Shown here: positions 35,901 through 46,761 of the stretch, one piece after another
Layout: each line of letters begins with the position of its first letter
Position numbering within the stretch: the first letter of the stretch is position 1
Assembly (NCBI GenBank): GCA_027605045.1
Contig: JAQFWX010000012.1
Location: 632,930 to 696,929 of the forward strand
Direction: 5' to 3'
Source: Phallus indusiatus
Taxonomy: Eukaryota; Basidiomycota; Agaricomycetes; Phallales; Phallaceae
DNA: 64,000 bases
Position numbers and translations under genes: made by a program
Notes under the pieces: generated by a model
The model's input: the letters and a program-made list of their open reading frames with translations, nothing else
What the model was told of the DNA's origin: nothing
Database searches by the model: none

Positions 35901-36217
35901 GTATATTACCATATTGATATTCGTGTAATAGGGCGAAGTGGGCTTTCTAAAGGAAAAACGACGACTCAATGGTCTGTAATTTCCGTATTTAATCTTGATG
36001 TATCTGACAGAACCAATAGTTGCGATGACGCGTGCTAAACGACATCTTGTAAGTTGACTGCATTCTTTTTCGTTCCTTCATGCTGATACGGTTGCCTCAG
36101 TGTGTTGTCGGAGACTCTGAGACAATTTCAAGATGTGGTGGAAGATATCTGAAACGGTGGATGAAATGGTTGGAGAAGGAAGCAGAAGTGCGGTTTGCTG
36201 GCGACTTGGTGAACTAG
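32950..36217 (+). CDS. HCS1: Superfamily 1 DNA/RNA helicase, Hcs1/SMUBP2 (IGHMBP2) type
   Basis: 5'-to-3' SF1B helicase related to yeast Hcs1 (DNA polymerase alpha-associated) and human IGHMBP2. About sixteen exons join without frame breaks from ATG 32950 to TAG 36215..36217. The N-terminal beta-barrel includes LGGKSLVELERPS and FRPGDVAQI. Helicase motifs follow in order: NPSQVKAIKFAL (Q-like), HGPPGTGKTRALVE (I), RILVCGASNLAVDNLVERL (Ia), VVLTTCHGAGSRQL, FDILIIDEATQA (II, DEAT), LILAGDPMQLGPT (III), KLMLDVQYRMNTKIASFPS (IV), ISIITPYQAQ, EIGTADGMQGRENEAIILSL (V) and RRLNVAMTRAKRHLCVVGD (VI). An acidic Lys/Glu-rich insert lies between motifs III and IV. No C-terminal R3H or AN1 finger is present, as in yeast Hcs1. 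Confidence 0.9.
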
Positions 36218-36432
36218 CATAACTGCCAGAGAGTAGTACATTATCTGGCCTCCAGTTTGGCAGAGTCTGGCCCCTTGGATCCTTGGAGCTGACCCTGCAC
36301 CGGCGCCGGTGTCATAAGCGAGTCCATTCCGGTCGGCCGGCTCCGGAAGCGTAATAACAGTCATCCAAATAAAAAATTTTGTTATTTAAGTACTTGGCCA
36401 CTTTGTTTTCCTTTTCTCTCCGTTCTACGCCA

Positions 36433-39019
36433 ATGTCGTCGACGTACGTGCACTACCCGTCGAGCACCGGCTCTCACCCCTCCGACTATGGCCTCATTGC
36501 CCGCTACCAGCAGCACAACCGCGACCGCGACCGCAATATTCACGACACTCATGACAACGACGACCATGTCCATGACCCTGATGATGAGCACGACAACAAT
36601 GACATCAACGACCAGGCCAGTTTTCAAGCCCGCGATATCCTTAATCGCAGGCGCAACAGTTTCGCATACGGCACACTTCCCCACAAGTCCTCCGCACCGA
36701 ACGTTCACCCAAGCCTGAGACAGCAGCCCTCAGAAGACGAGACCCTGTTAGAGTCGGAGCCTCTTCTAGGCAGGATTCCAAGGATTCCAGAGGAGGCAGA
36801 TGGCACCCCAGACGACGGACTTCATGTATGGCGTAATGAAGTAAGTCCCTGCACTGCCGCATATATCGCAAAGTCTTGACACTTCTCTCAACAAGTTTTG
36901 GATCCTTTGTAAATACACCGCCCCGGTCTTTGGGTAAGCAATCTCAACATCTCTGCTGAACACCATCTATCATCTGCTCCGCTAAATCACCTTCCAGAAC
37001 CCATCTTCTCGAATATAGTCTGGTACTGGCACCAGTGGTATATCCTTTTCCCGATTACACCACCAACTTCTCTCAATTCAATTCAATTTCAATTCAATAT
37101 CCTTAGGTTTCACTGGGCCATATCTCAACAACGGCTCTGGCTGCCGCGACTATGGGCTCTATGACAGCTTCGGTCACGGGATACAGCATCGTACAGGGTT
37201 TCGTTAGCTGCCTAGATACCCTTCTTCCCGGTGCATGGACCGGTCCTCACCCAGAGCTGGTCGGTTTATGGAGTCAGAGAATGGCAGTAGTCATGTTCTG
37301 CGTGTCAATCGTACGTCACTTGTGTCTTCTTTCCGCTCTTTTTTCCAGTTCATCATTCTTACACTGACATTTCAGCCTATCGCGTTGATTTGGCTGAATT
37401 CAGAAGCTCTTTTATTGTTCCTCCGTCAAGAACCTGAGATTGCTTGTCTAGCCGGTTTATATTTAAGAGTGTCTGTATTCTCTCTGCCCGCCTATGCCTT
37501 TAACAACATATCGAGGTATTCGTCTCCTCTATTTCCTGTGAATTTGTCATCATTTGACATGGATTCTTTTTTTTCCTTTTGTAGACGATATTACCAATCC
37601 CAACGTAAGTGATGTTAAGTTTTTGCACTCCTTGTTTTATTTTTATTTCTTTCCCAGAGCTATTCACTATTCCAACACGTATTGTAATGATAACAGCGCC
37701 TATTAATGCCTTACTGAATTACCTTCTTGTGTGGGGCCCTGACCCAATTCGTCTTGGTTTTTTGGGTGCTCCAGTGGCATCTGTATTAAGGTACTTTATG
37801 CACCTTTTTAAATCTAATGTAGCTCCGCCTCATCATTTGATTTCAAGTTTCAATTTAATGGCCTTGTTGAACGCACTCTATGGTATATATTGGCTTCCTA
37901 AAACCGCCTGGCATCCTTTTGGTTCCCGAAGTTTCAAGGAACTTGGCGTCGTCGTCCAGCTCGGCCTAGCAGGTGTTTGTCAAACGGCCTCAGAATGGTG
38001 GTCCTGGGAACTTATAGCATGCAAGTGTTTTCTAAAAGTATCCACATTCTTGCTTAATCCGAATCTATATATATACTCAGTGGCAGCCAGCTTGTAAGGC
38101 ATCATCATTCTTCCAGATAATTTAAAAACTGAATACATTTTTTTAGTTTGGGTCCCGTTTCTTTGGCAGCGCAGTCTATCCTTCTAACCTCAGCTTCGAC
38201 TAGCTATCAGGCTCCCTTTGCGTTGAGTGTGGCGACTGCAGTCAGGTGATTTATTGTCTTGTATTTCTATATCGTCTTCTCAGCACACACTTCTCTCCAG
38301 AGTCGGTAATCTTTTGGGAGAGGAAAATGGCAAACGTGCTTCGATTGCTGCACATACTTCTCTTTTGATGACCTGCGTAATTGCAGCCATATTAAGGTAT
38401 TTTCTCCCCCGAAAAAGATTTCGATTCAATCCTTCATACATGTTATATCTATACAGTACCATATTCATCACATTTCGAAAGAACTGGGGTTTTCTTTTTA
38501 ATGAAGATCCAGAGGTAGTATCGGTAGTTTCGTCCATTTTACCTTTGGTTGCCCTATTTCAACTGTTTGATGGTTTGGCGGGAACTACGGGAGGAATTTT
38601 ACGTGCTCGAGGTCGGCAGGTGAATTGAATCTCAGTTTTTTTTTCTCGCCGAATTCATCTGAAATCAAATATTATAGTTCACAGGCGCGATGTTGAATCT
38701 CAGGTACATACACATCCGTGTTTACGAATATTGACTTAAGTTTGTTAACAGTGCCTACTATGTGATTGGTATTCCGCTTGGACTCGTGCTTGCATTCAAA
38801 GCCGAAACTGGACTCATCGGCTTATGGACCGGACTCACAGTGGCCTTAATCTATGGCGCCATTATTGGCGTTTGGATAGCTTTGCGAACAGATTGGGATT
38901 TGGAAGTCCAGAAGGTAAAAAATCGTGCCGAAAGGGAACGTCAGTTGGGAAAAAGGATGGCGGAGGAGATAAATGGGGAAGCGGAAGACGTGTCTGTGCG
39001 CCAAGCATATGCCACATGA
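36433..39019 (+). CDS. MATE-family multidrug/organic cation efflux transporter
   Basis: Twelve-helix antiporter of the MATE (MatE) family, related to yeast Erc1 and YDR338C. At least twelve exons from ATG 36433 to TGA 39017..39019. The N-terminal ~135 residues are hydrophilic and rich in Asp/His/Asn, then the membrane domain begins (FWILCKYTAPVFGTH, EYSLVLAPVVSLGHIS, TTALAAATMGSMTASVTGYS). Family hallmarks include GLVSCLDTLLP-like GFVSCLDTLLPGAW, RRYYQSQ, PINALLNYLLVWGP, ASEWWSWEL, LAAQSILLTS, SVATAVRVGNLLGEENG and FDGLAGTTGGILRARGRQ. The C-terminus ends in a charged helix (AERERQLGKRMAEE). Substrate and membrane (vacuole or plasma membrane) cannot be told from sequence. Confidence 0.9.
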
Positions 39020-39467
39020 TCTCAAAAAGAAAAAGAATGACAGAAATTTCATACTGCGTTGATACACGTGTATCTTGAAAAATAATCTTAGTTGTACGTA
39101 CTTCCTATGCTTAACTTAATATACCTTGAGTGAGATATCTTGTTCATCAAACCGGTTATACCTGGAACAAAGTTGCGTGGCTGCTGAGTATATGCAGACA
39201 CCATTTTAGATTAGTCTCGAGACACACGACATGCCAGTCGAAAGGGACGATAGGGGAAAGCTGTAAAGTTGAGAGAATGATGCTTTGATAATATTATTCT
39301 AGTAGCTGATATACTAAATTGTTTTAAGACGATAACGTGAGGTAAAGGTCTAATCCTTTTGGAAAAAAGGTCCAATGCCATCATCGTACAGAGATGGTCT
39401 TACTGCCTGTATAGGAAGCAGTTATTATTGTCTGGTAATACAAAAAAGAACAAGAATTTACTTACCA
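39020..39467. other. Convergent 3' intergenic region
   Basis: These 448 bp separate the stop codons of the MATE transporter (+) and tRNase Z (-) and should hold both polyadenylation regions. The sequence is AT-rich with no convincing ORF or repeat. Confidence 0.5.
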
Positions 39468-42400
39468 TTATACCTCTTGTTTCATGTCATTTTCGACTAC
39501 CTCATCTGCCGGATCTTCACTATCCATAAAACTTTGTTCAATAGCGGGAAGATAACATGCCAACTTCCACATATCGCCAATGCGAACGGGCGAATTATCA
39601 AAGGCGACAGCAACTATGGGCAGATCGTCCCCGGATTCAGTGACAAATTGAGGTGTCTTGGGAAATCGGTTTGAAAAATGGGTGAGGAGAATGTTCTGGG
39701 CTCCCATTCTACAAACAGAAAATTGATACGAAGTTCAATGAGAATAGATAACAGATAAATACCGTTTTCCAACGTCTACGGCTTGCCCAATGGTACTATG
39801 ACCTTTTGCTTGTGCCATCTCTTTCTGGTCGTCGCCTAGGGTGGCTTCGTGAATGAGCAGTGTCGCACCTCGACCAGCGCGGATTAACTCTTCCGATGGT
39901 TTCGTATCTCCGGAATATCTAGAAGTAAATACGATTAATAAGGAATTCATCATAGTTCATACACGCATACACAATACTCCATCCTTCTCTATGTTTGATG
40001 ACAATTCCAAAGCAACGTCCGCGATGAGGTACAATGACTGTTTTGATGGATGAGACATCAAGCTTTGCTTCTAAGTCTCCACAATCCCTTCGAACACTTG
40101 TATTATTCTATTAGCCAAAATAATAACCAGAACTGCTGCAAGTAATTACGTACTCGGCTGACATACGGTCAAGGTTTCCGTGAATACTCTCCGCAGGTAT
40201 TATTCTGAGACCTGATGTTGAATCGTTGTATCCAAGATCCTCCAAATCATTATATTCCCGAAGATACATCGCAGTAGCCTGATTAGCTATCAAATAAATT
40301 GGGGACGTGCAAGATGGAATCAACTAGCCAGTGGTTCAGTCAATGTATGTATTCGCTGTAAGGTAAATGCTTACTTTTCGTCGTTTCGACAATAGTTTGG
40401 ATAAGCCCATATGATGATCGGCATGGATATGAGATATAAAAACACAGTGAACGTTCTGTAATACTGAAGGTGCATCTACTCCAAATTGTCGGTACAATTG
40501 GCCGAGTGTTCCTTCCCCACAATCCAAAAGAATGCTTTTTCCATTGGGATAACGTAATAATAAGGAGCTGACTAAAGGGTATGAATATGTGATAGTACTT
40601 GTAAAGCATAACTAAAAATTACCGTTCCTATATTTTGAAGGCATTGCACTGCTGGTTCCTAAAGGAATGATAGTAACCTCATCGCCTGCTCGTACCACCC
40701 GCTTATTCTGATGCTCTTCAACCAGTTTTTGGGCATGCTGGTAAACTGTCACTGTTTTTTCTGTTAAAAAGCTGAATACGTCGTCCACCCCTCCTCCCTC
40801 AATCGCGGGATGGAATAAATCGATGCCATCATTATCTGGTGGAAGTAGTGGTGCATTTTTAGGTTTCATTGGAATGTAATGATTATGTCTCAATAGGGTT
40901 ATGGGAGGATCTAAACGTATATTCGTGATGGTTCAATCATGGCAAATCGATGAGAATCACATACCATATGAAAAAACAGGCGACGAGCGACATTTAGGGA
41001 CAGGAAACATGGCTTTATCAAGGTGAGATAGTCTTAGTTGTGCATACGCGGTCGATGTGAAACAGATTCGATCTGGAGTGAGGTGAGAACCAGCAAATAG
41101 ATGCTAAACGATGTGGTTATTTTGTCGGTTTTCTTTTTCTCAGAGATGAACCAAAACACGCACATGGGTACTCTCTCCAAATAAACCTAGCCATGCTTTG
41201 TAACGGGCATCTTCTAGGACACCTTCACCGAGAAGATGAATGATGCAGTGTGCAGGATATTTGCCATCCTTCTGGTAAGCACGTAATGTTTCGGATCGTT
41301 CTAAACTAGGTATATATTCCGGAGATGGACAATCGACGAAAACAAAAACCTGAAAGATTAATACCTCATTAGAGTGAACGCATATTCCTTCTTTAAAGAT
41401 TTACGTCTGGGTCGGGGGTTGGTCCGAGTACCATGTCAGGAGTAATTCTTCTACCGTCGTCGGTTACGACTGTCTCACCCCTTGCAAGTTTAGCCCTGAT
41501 AGGTCCATTTTTTAAGCCCAATCCTTTGGCCCTGACTGCATCGAATTTACCACGACCTTGAATCCCTGTGACTATATAACAAATGATTGGGGGATCATGC
41601 TCAAACCTGGGTAAAGGTTTTTCAAACAAAGACAGAAGCTTGGATCTATGACGGGATGAACCAGACTGTGGCTGAGGAGATGGCGAACGTGAAGAGGCTC
41701 CTCCAAACATTTGTTGAATAATCTGAAGCCGTTGATTTTCAGTCCGTTCAGGAGAGCGTCTGTGCGTTCGGCTCTTATTGTCAGAAGAGTTAGCTCTTGT
41801 TCTTTTAGGAGGAGGAGGCGAGGGAGATGACGATCCGAGTTCCTTTCGTTTGAGATGAGGGACATTAAATTCCGGGCTCTTATTGTTTGAAAACAGAGGA
41901 ACACCAATAACCGTTATGTTTTCATCCTTATAAACACAGGAAGATGCGGCATCCGAGATTTCTTTTGTATCAACCGACAACGTTTCTCTGGATGTTATGA
42001 GTGATTGATATACAACTTCGGACTCGACAAGCAGACTGGTATGGTTTACCTCATTGCGTAGAGACGAGTTGAAGCCAAAAAGTGATGCAATCCGGATGGA
42101 CCCACAACATGGGTCTTGGTGATATTGGCATCTGCCATGGTCATCAGGATTCCTGACGCATTTAACGGTATGAGACAAGTCGACGAATGGCAGATTAATT
42201 GATTTCGCATACCTGGAAGACCAGCAGATTTGTCTGTGTTTATTTCAGTTACAAACAAGGCTTTAAATTTTCTAAAACCCTTTCTTCTTTGCAGCAGGGC
42301 ACGCGTTGTTCCTTCTCCACAATTGAATAAATACCGTGAAGAATTGTAATCCATGCAAATCGACAGATTCGTGTCGGAAGACTCAGAAGTTAAACAAAAA

Positions 42401-42501
42401 GCAGACCATGTCGCAGTCATGCCTGCATTTGGATTTAACTGTCCTGCTGAAATCGATAAATGTCTCCGGAGGTTATTGATAGAAGCCCTCACAAGGAGCA
42501 T
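39468..42501 (-). CDS. TRZ1: Long-form tRNase Z (tRNA 3' endonuclease)
   Basis: Cuts the 3' trailer from pre-tRNAs after the discriminator base; long forms act in nucleus and mitochondria. On the minus strand from ATG 42501 to a TAA at 39468..39470, in many exons. The inactive N-terminal metallo-beta-lactamase half shows [38 protein letters not shown] and [16 protein letters not shown]. After a Ser/Pro/Arg-rich linker ([15 protein letters not shown]) and [14 protein letters not shown], the catalytic half has [35 protein letters not shown] and the zinc motif HxHxDH ([13 protein letters not shown]). The C-terminus has [16 protein letters not shown]. The N-terminus ([18 protein letters not shown]) is basic and leader-like, and a second in-frame ATG lies at 42420 ([10 protein letters not shown]). 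Only 57 bp separate this ATG from that of the folate gene. Confidence 0.92.
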
Positions 42502-42558
42502 AAGTCGGAAGCTTCAGCCTCTCGTTATTACTAAGCAACTTGAAGCACCTTCATCGTC
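42502..42558. promoter_or_regulatory. 57-bp spacer between divergent tRNase Z and folate-gene start codons
   Basis: Only 57 bp lie between the two divergent ATGs, less than a normal core promoter plus two leaders. Either both transcripts have very short or overlapping 5' ends, or one of the genes really starts further inside; tRNase Z has a second ATG at 42420, which would widen the gap to 138 bp. Confidence 0.5.
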
Positions 42559-44121
42559 ATGCCATATCATACTGCCGTTATTGCGCTTGGTTCCAATGTT
42601 GGCAATCGCTATGAAAATATTGAATCTGCACTGCGGTACTTAGAATCGAACAACTTCAAAATCCGGGATACGAGTTTTTTGTATGAAAGTGATCCAATGT
42701 ATGTCATTGACCAAGATCAATTTTTGAATTGTGCTATCCTGGTGAGCATGTCTTCACCCGTCATTTTCAATGATAAGATGAATTAAAATAGGTTGAAACT
42801 GCATTAGAACCTTTAGACTTGCTTGCATTTCTCAAGGCAGCAGAAGAACATGTCGGTCGAGCTAAAACAATTAGACACGGACCACGTACTATTGACCTTG
42901 ATATCATTTTTTACGACGATCTGATATTTGACAATCATACGACAACCACCGATGGGTCAGGCGAGGGGGAGCTTATTGTACCTCATTTCCGGCTGCACGA
43001 GCGCGAATTCGTGTTAAGACCCCTCATGGAGTAAGGATCATTCTTTATCAACACATTAATTTACATGCTTAATTGTCTCTAGTATAATTCCCGATTTTAT
43101 TCATCCTCGGTTAAACCGAGCTGTTCGGGATTTATATGAGAAGCTTATGGAATCGTGCTCTTCAACTCTCACCAAGGTTCTGCCATTTCCCTCACCGCCT
43201 AATACACCTATAAACCCCATCATCTGGCCACTCGCTCATAAGACATATCTAATGGCAGTCATAAATGCAACCCCTGATTCATTTTCTTCAGACCAGCCCA
43301 GCACGGTTGAATCAGCTATAGAGGAGGGCGTCTCCGCTGCTGAAAACGGTGCCGATATTATCGATGTTGGAGGTTATTCTACTCGACCTGGCGCTACTTT
43401 AGTGTCCCCCGAAGAAGAAACAAACCGAGTAGTACCAGTGATCCGTGGGTTACGCCAATCTGGTCTCACACTTCCCATTTCGGTGGATACTTTCCGGCCC
43501 ACAGTGCTTCAAGCTGCAGTCGCGGCTGGTGCAAATTGTCTAAATGATGTCACTGCTTTGTCTGGGGACGAGAGCGACAATGGGGAGACGGGAGATGCGA
43601 GCAGATCCCAGCAGATGAAAGTAACAGCGCGTGAATTAGGCGTTCCTATCGTCATGATGCATTCCCGAGGTGCCTTAAACGCAAGCCGATATAAGAACTA
43701 CGATCCGCATGGCGTGGTGAGTGGTGTCAAGGAAGAATTGGGTTTGAAAGTGGAAAATGCGCTGCGTTTTGGAATAAGAAGGTGGAATTTGATTGTAGAT
43801 CCTGGTTTCGGATTTTCAAAAACCACAGACGGAAACCTCGAGTTGTTGAGGCGATTGCGCGACATCAGTTCACCTAGTGACAAGGGTGTTCACAACCCTT
43901 TGGTCGGATTTCCTACGCTCGTAGGTCTATCTAGAAAAAGTTTCCTTGGGAAGCTGTTGCAAAGAGAAACAACACCGCAAGATAGAGGATGGGCTACCGG
44001 AGCTGCTGTCACTGCCGCTGTCCAACAGGGAGCAGATATTGTTCGCATACATCGAGTTCCCGAAATTCGTGATATGACAAGAATTGCGGATAAAATTTGG
44101 AGACTGTGCATGAAGAAATAA
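42559..44121 (+). CDS. FOL1: Bifunctional HPPK-DHPS folate biosynthesis enzyme
   Basis: Joins pyrophosphokinase of 6-hydroxymethyl-dihydropterin (HPPK) and dihydropteroate synthase (DHPS), two successive folate steps and the DHPS target of sulfa drugs. Exons 42559..42741, 42792..43030 and 43083..44121 give 486 aa. The HPPK part (1-150) has AVIALGSNVGNRYENI, SFLYESDPMYV and the signature RHGPRTIDLDIIFYDD, ending HEREFVLRPLMDIIPDF. The DHPS part has LMAVINATPDSFS, GADIIDVGGYSTRPGA, PISVDTFRPTV, CLNDVTALSGDES, VPIVMMHSRG, WNLIVDPGFGFSKT, LVGLSRKSFLGKLL and the end RIHRVPEIRDM. Yeast Fol1 carries an extra N-terminal dihydroneopterin aldolase; here the upstream DNA encodes tRNase Z, so that domain is absent from this gene. 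Confidence 0.93.
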
Positions 44122-44233
44122 ATCTAGCAATTGATAAAAGAAGCTATACATTTAATATACAAAGATGAAATTGACCGTCGAGAATTAGATTCAACCGACG
44201 ACAGTGTCTCATAGACATAATAGACATCATGTT

Positions 44234-44715
44234 TCATATTTTCCCTTTACTCTCGAGATAATCTCGGTCCGCTTGGGCTAGATCTCGGTCAATGACAGCG
44301 CCTCGTGACGGCTCATTGCCATTCATGCGGGCGGGTTGAGTGGGATCATGGCATTCACCCCTGAGTAGCCTCGCCCTCTCTTGGCTCCCTTTCTGAGCAT
44401 CGCTTGTCAAGCCTGATCGAATGCTAAGTTTAACACTACTACTCACGTCCTCTGCCTCCCTAAGTCTCTGATTGAGGAATCCTTCATCCCTATTAAGAGT
44501 TTTATGACCGTCAAAATATCGTGTAAAAAAGGTTACATACTGCAGCTCCTTAATTTCCAAATTAGGATCATTGCATTTTTCGACTTTGGGAGGTATGAGA
44601 GCCCCCTGTGTTGAAGACTCAGTGGTAAAGCTGGTAAGAGAGTGAGAAACGGATCCAGGACGGGTACCTTTGAGGTGCGCTGAACGTTATCTACGAAAGG
44701 ATTCAAACCGGACAT
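44234..44715 (-). CDS. Small hydrophilic protein of unknown function
   Basis: Three exons can be joined on the minus strand from ATG 44715 (MSGLNPFVDNVQRTSK) across a 62-bp intron to GALIPPKVEKCNDPNLEIK, then across a second intron to DEGFLNQRLREAEDVSSSVK and on to a stop at 44234..44236 (end DRDLAQADRDYLESKGKI). The product is about 122 aa, highly charged, without membrane segment or signal peptide, and probably mostly disordered. No family is recognised. It lies 211 bp downstream of SSL1 in the same direction. Confidence 0.5.
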
Positions 44716-44926
44716 ATTGTTGGATTTTGTTTATTATTGAGTTTAGTTAAAATACGGCTTGGAGGTCAGTGGTCGAGCCTCAGTTTATGATGTCATTAAA
44801 GCCTCGTTACAGGATGACACTTCGTAATTCGGGTGAAAATCTTATCCTTTCACTGGTGCCGCTTCAAACCGGGAAATCCATTACAATGGACCACAGTGAT
44901 GTATGTCAGTGTGTTTTTTTTTCTTC

Positions 44927-46634
44927 TCATCCACACCCTGGGCACACGTGTACGACTTCGTGAATAAATAAATCACATTCCGCGCAAAAATCGTTATGAC
45001 ATTCGGGGCATCGATAGCGATCCAAAGGACTAAGCCCAGCAGCAACCGGCGCGGCTCCGGAAGCAGGCTGCAGGTTGAGGCGAGTAAAACATGCATGACA
45101 CGTTTGAGACACACGCGATTGTTCTTCGGCCGGAATCTCCATACTTCGTCATCATAAGTTATTCTGAGTGTTAATGGAGAGAATAAGAGAGAGAAAGCTC
45201 TTACACTGGAGTAAATGCCTTGACAGGAAACAAGTGATGATAGCTTCTGGCAAGATGAGGTGAACTAACGATCATTAAACCACATATATCGCAATCTGTG
45301 GGTATATCACATAGTTTGGCGTAGCATCGGGGGCAAACGAATCCTTCGCTTTTAAGAATTGAATGGCAGACACACAAAGATTTCGGCGAAGAGTCTGGTA
45401 AGCGAGTAGGAAAGCCCATCATCATCAGGTCTGAAGCTGATGATCCTAATCCTTTTCCAGTGCTTCGTTGTGCAGGAGGTGGAATAAGCTCGAAAAGGAG
45501 GTCTTTGAAGTGGCCTTCATTCAACGCGACACCAAAGGTGCCTAAGGAAAGCTTGTAAATAAAATCAAGGCTTAAGGGAAGGAAAGACTAATTCAATTGT
45601 TACCACCAGTCTTGTCGCATAACTCCCGGCATATTTTCATCTCAGCAGAGAGAGATACGACTGATATGCGGATTTTATCCTTGATGCACTCTTCTAGCGT
45701 GTCATGAATGTTCCCGGGGTCTACTGTTGTTAATGACCCATATATAATTAAAATCTCTCTTGAGGAATGTGTTGGGAGATGTCTTATTGTCGAATGATAT
45801 CAGACGAATGAACGAGTCGTAATGGCACAGAGAACTTACGCCATGCTAGCTTTTGCCATCTCAATAGCATTTTGTAGACTTGGCTCACCTGCCGGTTCTA
45901 AGCTCGTTCTCTTCTCCAGGGACTTTAAAACATCTTGCTGATTCCCTGAAGAATTACAATTACGTCAACAAATATTGCCGGTTTGGTTCAACTGGACTAC
46001 AAACCAGCCATTTCACCAAGTCGCTCAGCTACACCACTTCTCATACCAACCACACCCATCTGACCCAAAGGATTTTGATCAAACCACTCGGAGATAAATT
46101 CACGTGCGTATTCTAGTGTTAGGTCAAACCGCGTTGGACGCATATCACGATCCATCATCGAATTTGAAAGGTCAAGGAGTAAAATCAAGTGGCGGATGAT
46201 TGTCCGGCGGATGGCTGCAGTAGGGGCTAGGAGTCTGGAGAGGGTCGATGCGCTAAGCGGATAGCTTTTATTTAGTATCGCTGTTCCTACTAACACACCT
46301 GCGACGTCTTCCTTGCGCCATCAAATCATCGACTGCGTGTTGTAGGCTTCCGGTTTCATCTTCCTGAACTGCATCCCAAGAACGCGTATACGAAGCTTCC
46401 CATGCGTAAGGTTGCTAAGTCAAATAAGCACAATGTTTGTGAGCAATATAGTTCAAAACATACTTCTTTAGTTTTCCCTTTTCCCTTGTCTTTTCGTCTG
46501 GTTTTTTTGGATTTTGCTGCAGCGGGTCCTTTACTTCGAGCTCCTTCAAAGTCGGGATCATCGTCGTCGATTATTAAAGATGCGCCAGAGTCTGATTCGA
46601 TGTCCATGTAGTCGTCATCTCTCCGTGGTGGCAT
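44927..46634 (-). CDS. SSL1: TFIIH core subunit Ssl1/p44
   Basis: Subunit of the TFIIH core in RNA polymerase II initiation and nucleotide excision repair, where it stimulates the Rad3/XPD helicase. From ATG 46634 to TGA 44927..44929, in several exons. The acidic N-terminus (DIESDSGASLIIDDDDPDFE) and a Lys-rich stretch precede a von Willebrand A domain (AAIRRTIIRHLILLLDLSNS, RPTRFDLTLEYAREFISEWF, ILIIYGSLTTVDPGNI, CKELC-like ICRELCDKTGGTFGVAL). The C-terminal zinc modules are clear: CVCHSILKSEGFVCPRCYAK then CDICGLMIVSSPHLARSYHH, and the C4C4 RING-like end CHACF, YRCPECHNDFCAECD and FIHEVVHVCPGC. Divergent from myosin, with 127 bp between start codons containing CACGTG at about 46694. Confidence 0.92.
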
Positions 46635-46761
46635 TGAAATTTCTCAAAAAGAATCAGAAATCAAGTCAACAAGATTGTTGCAGGGTCTTGTCACGTGTTA
46701 CTTTCAGACGCGTCGTCACCGACATTCGCCAAGGCAGAGCTCCTGAGCTCAGGAAGTTACC

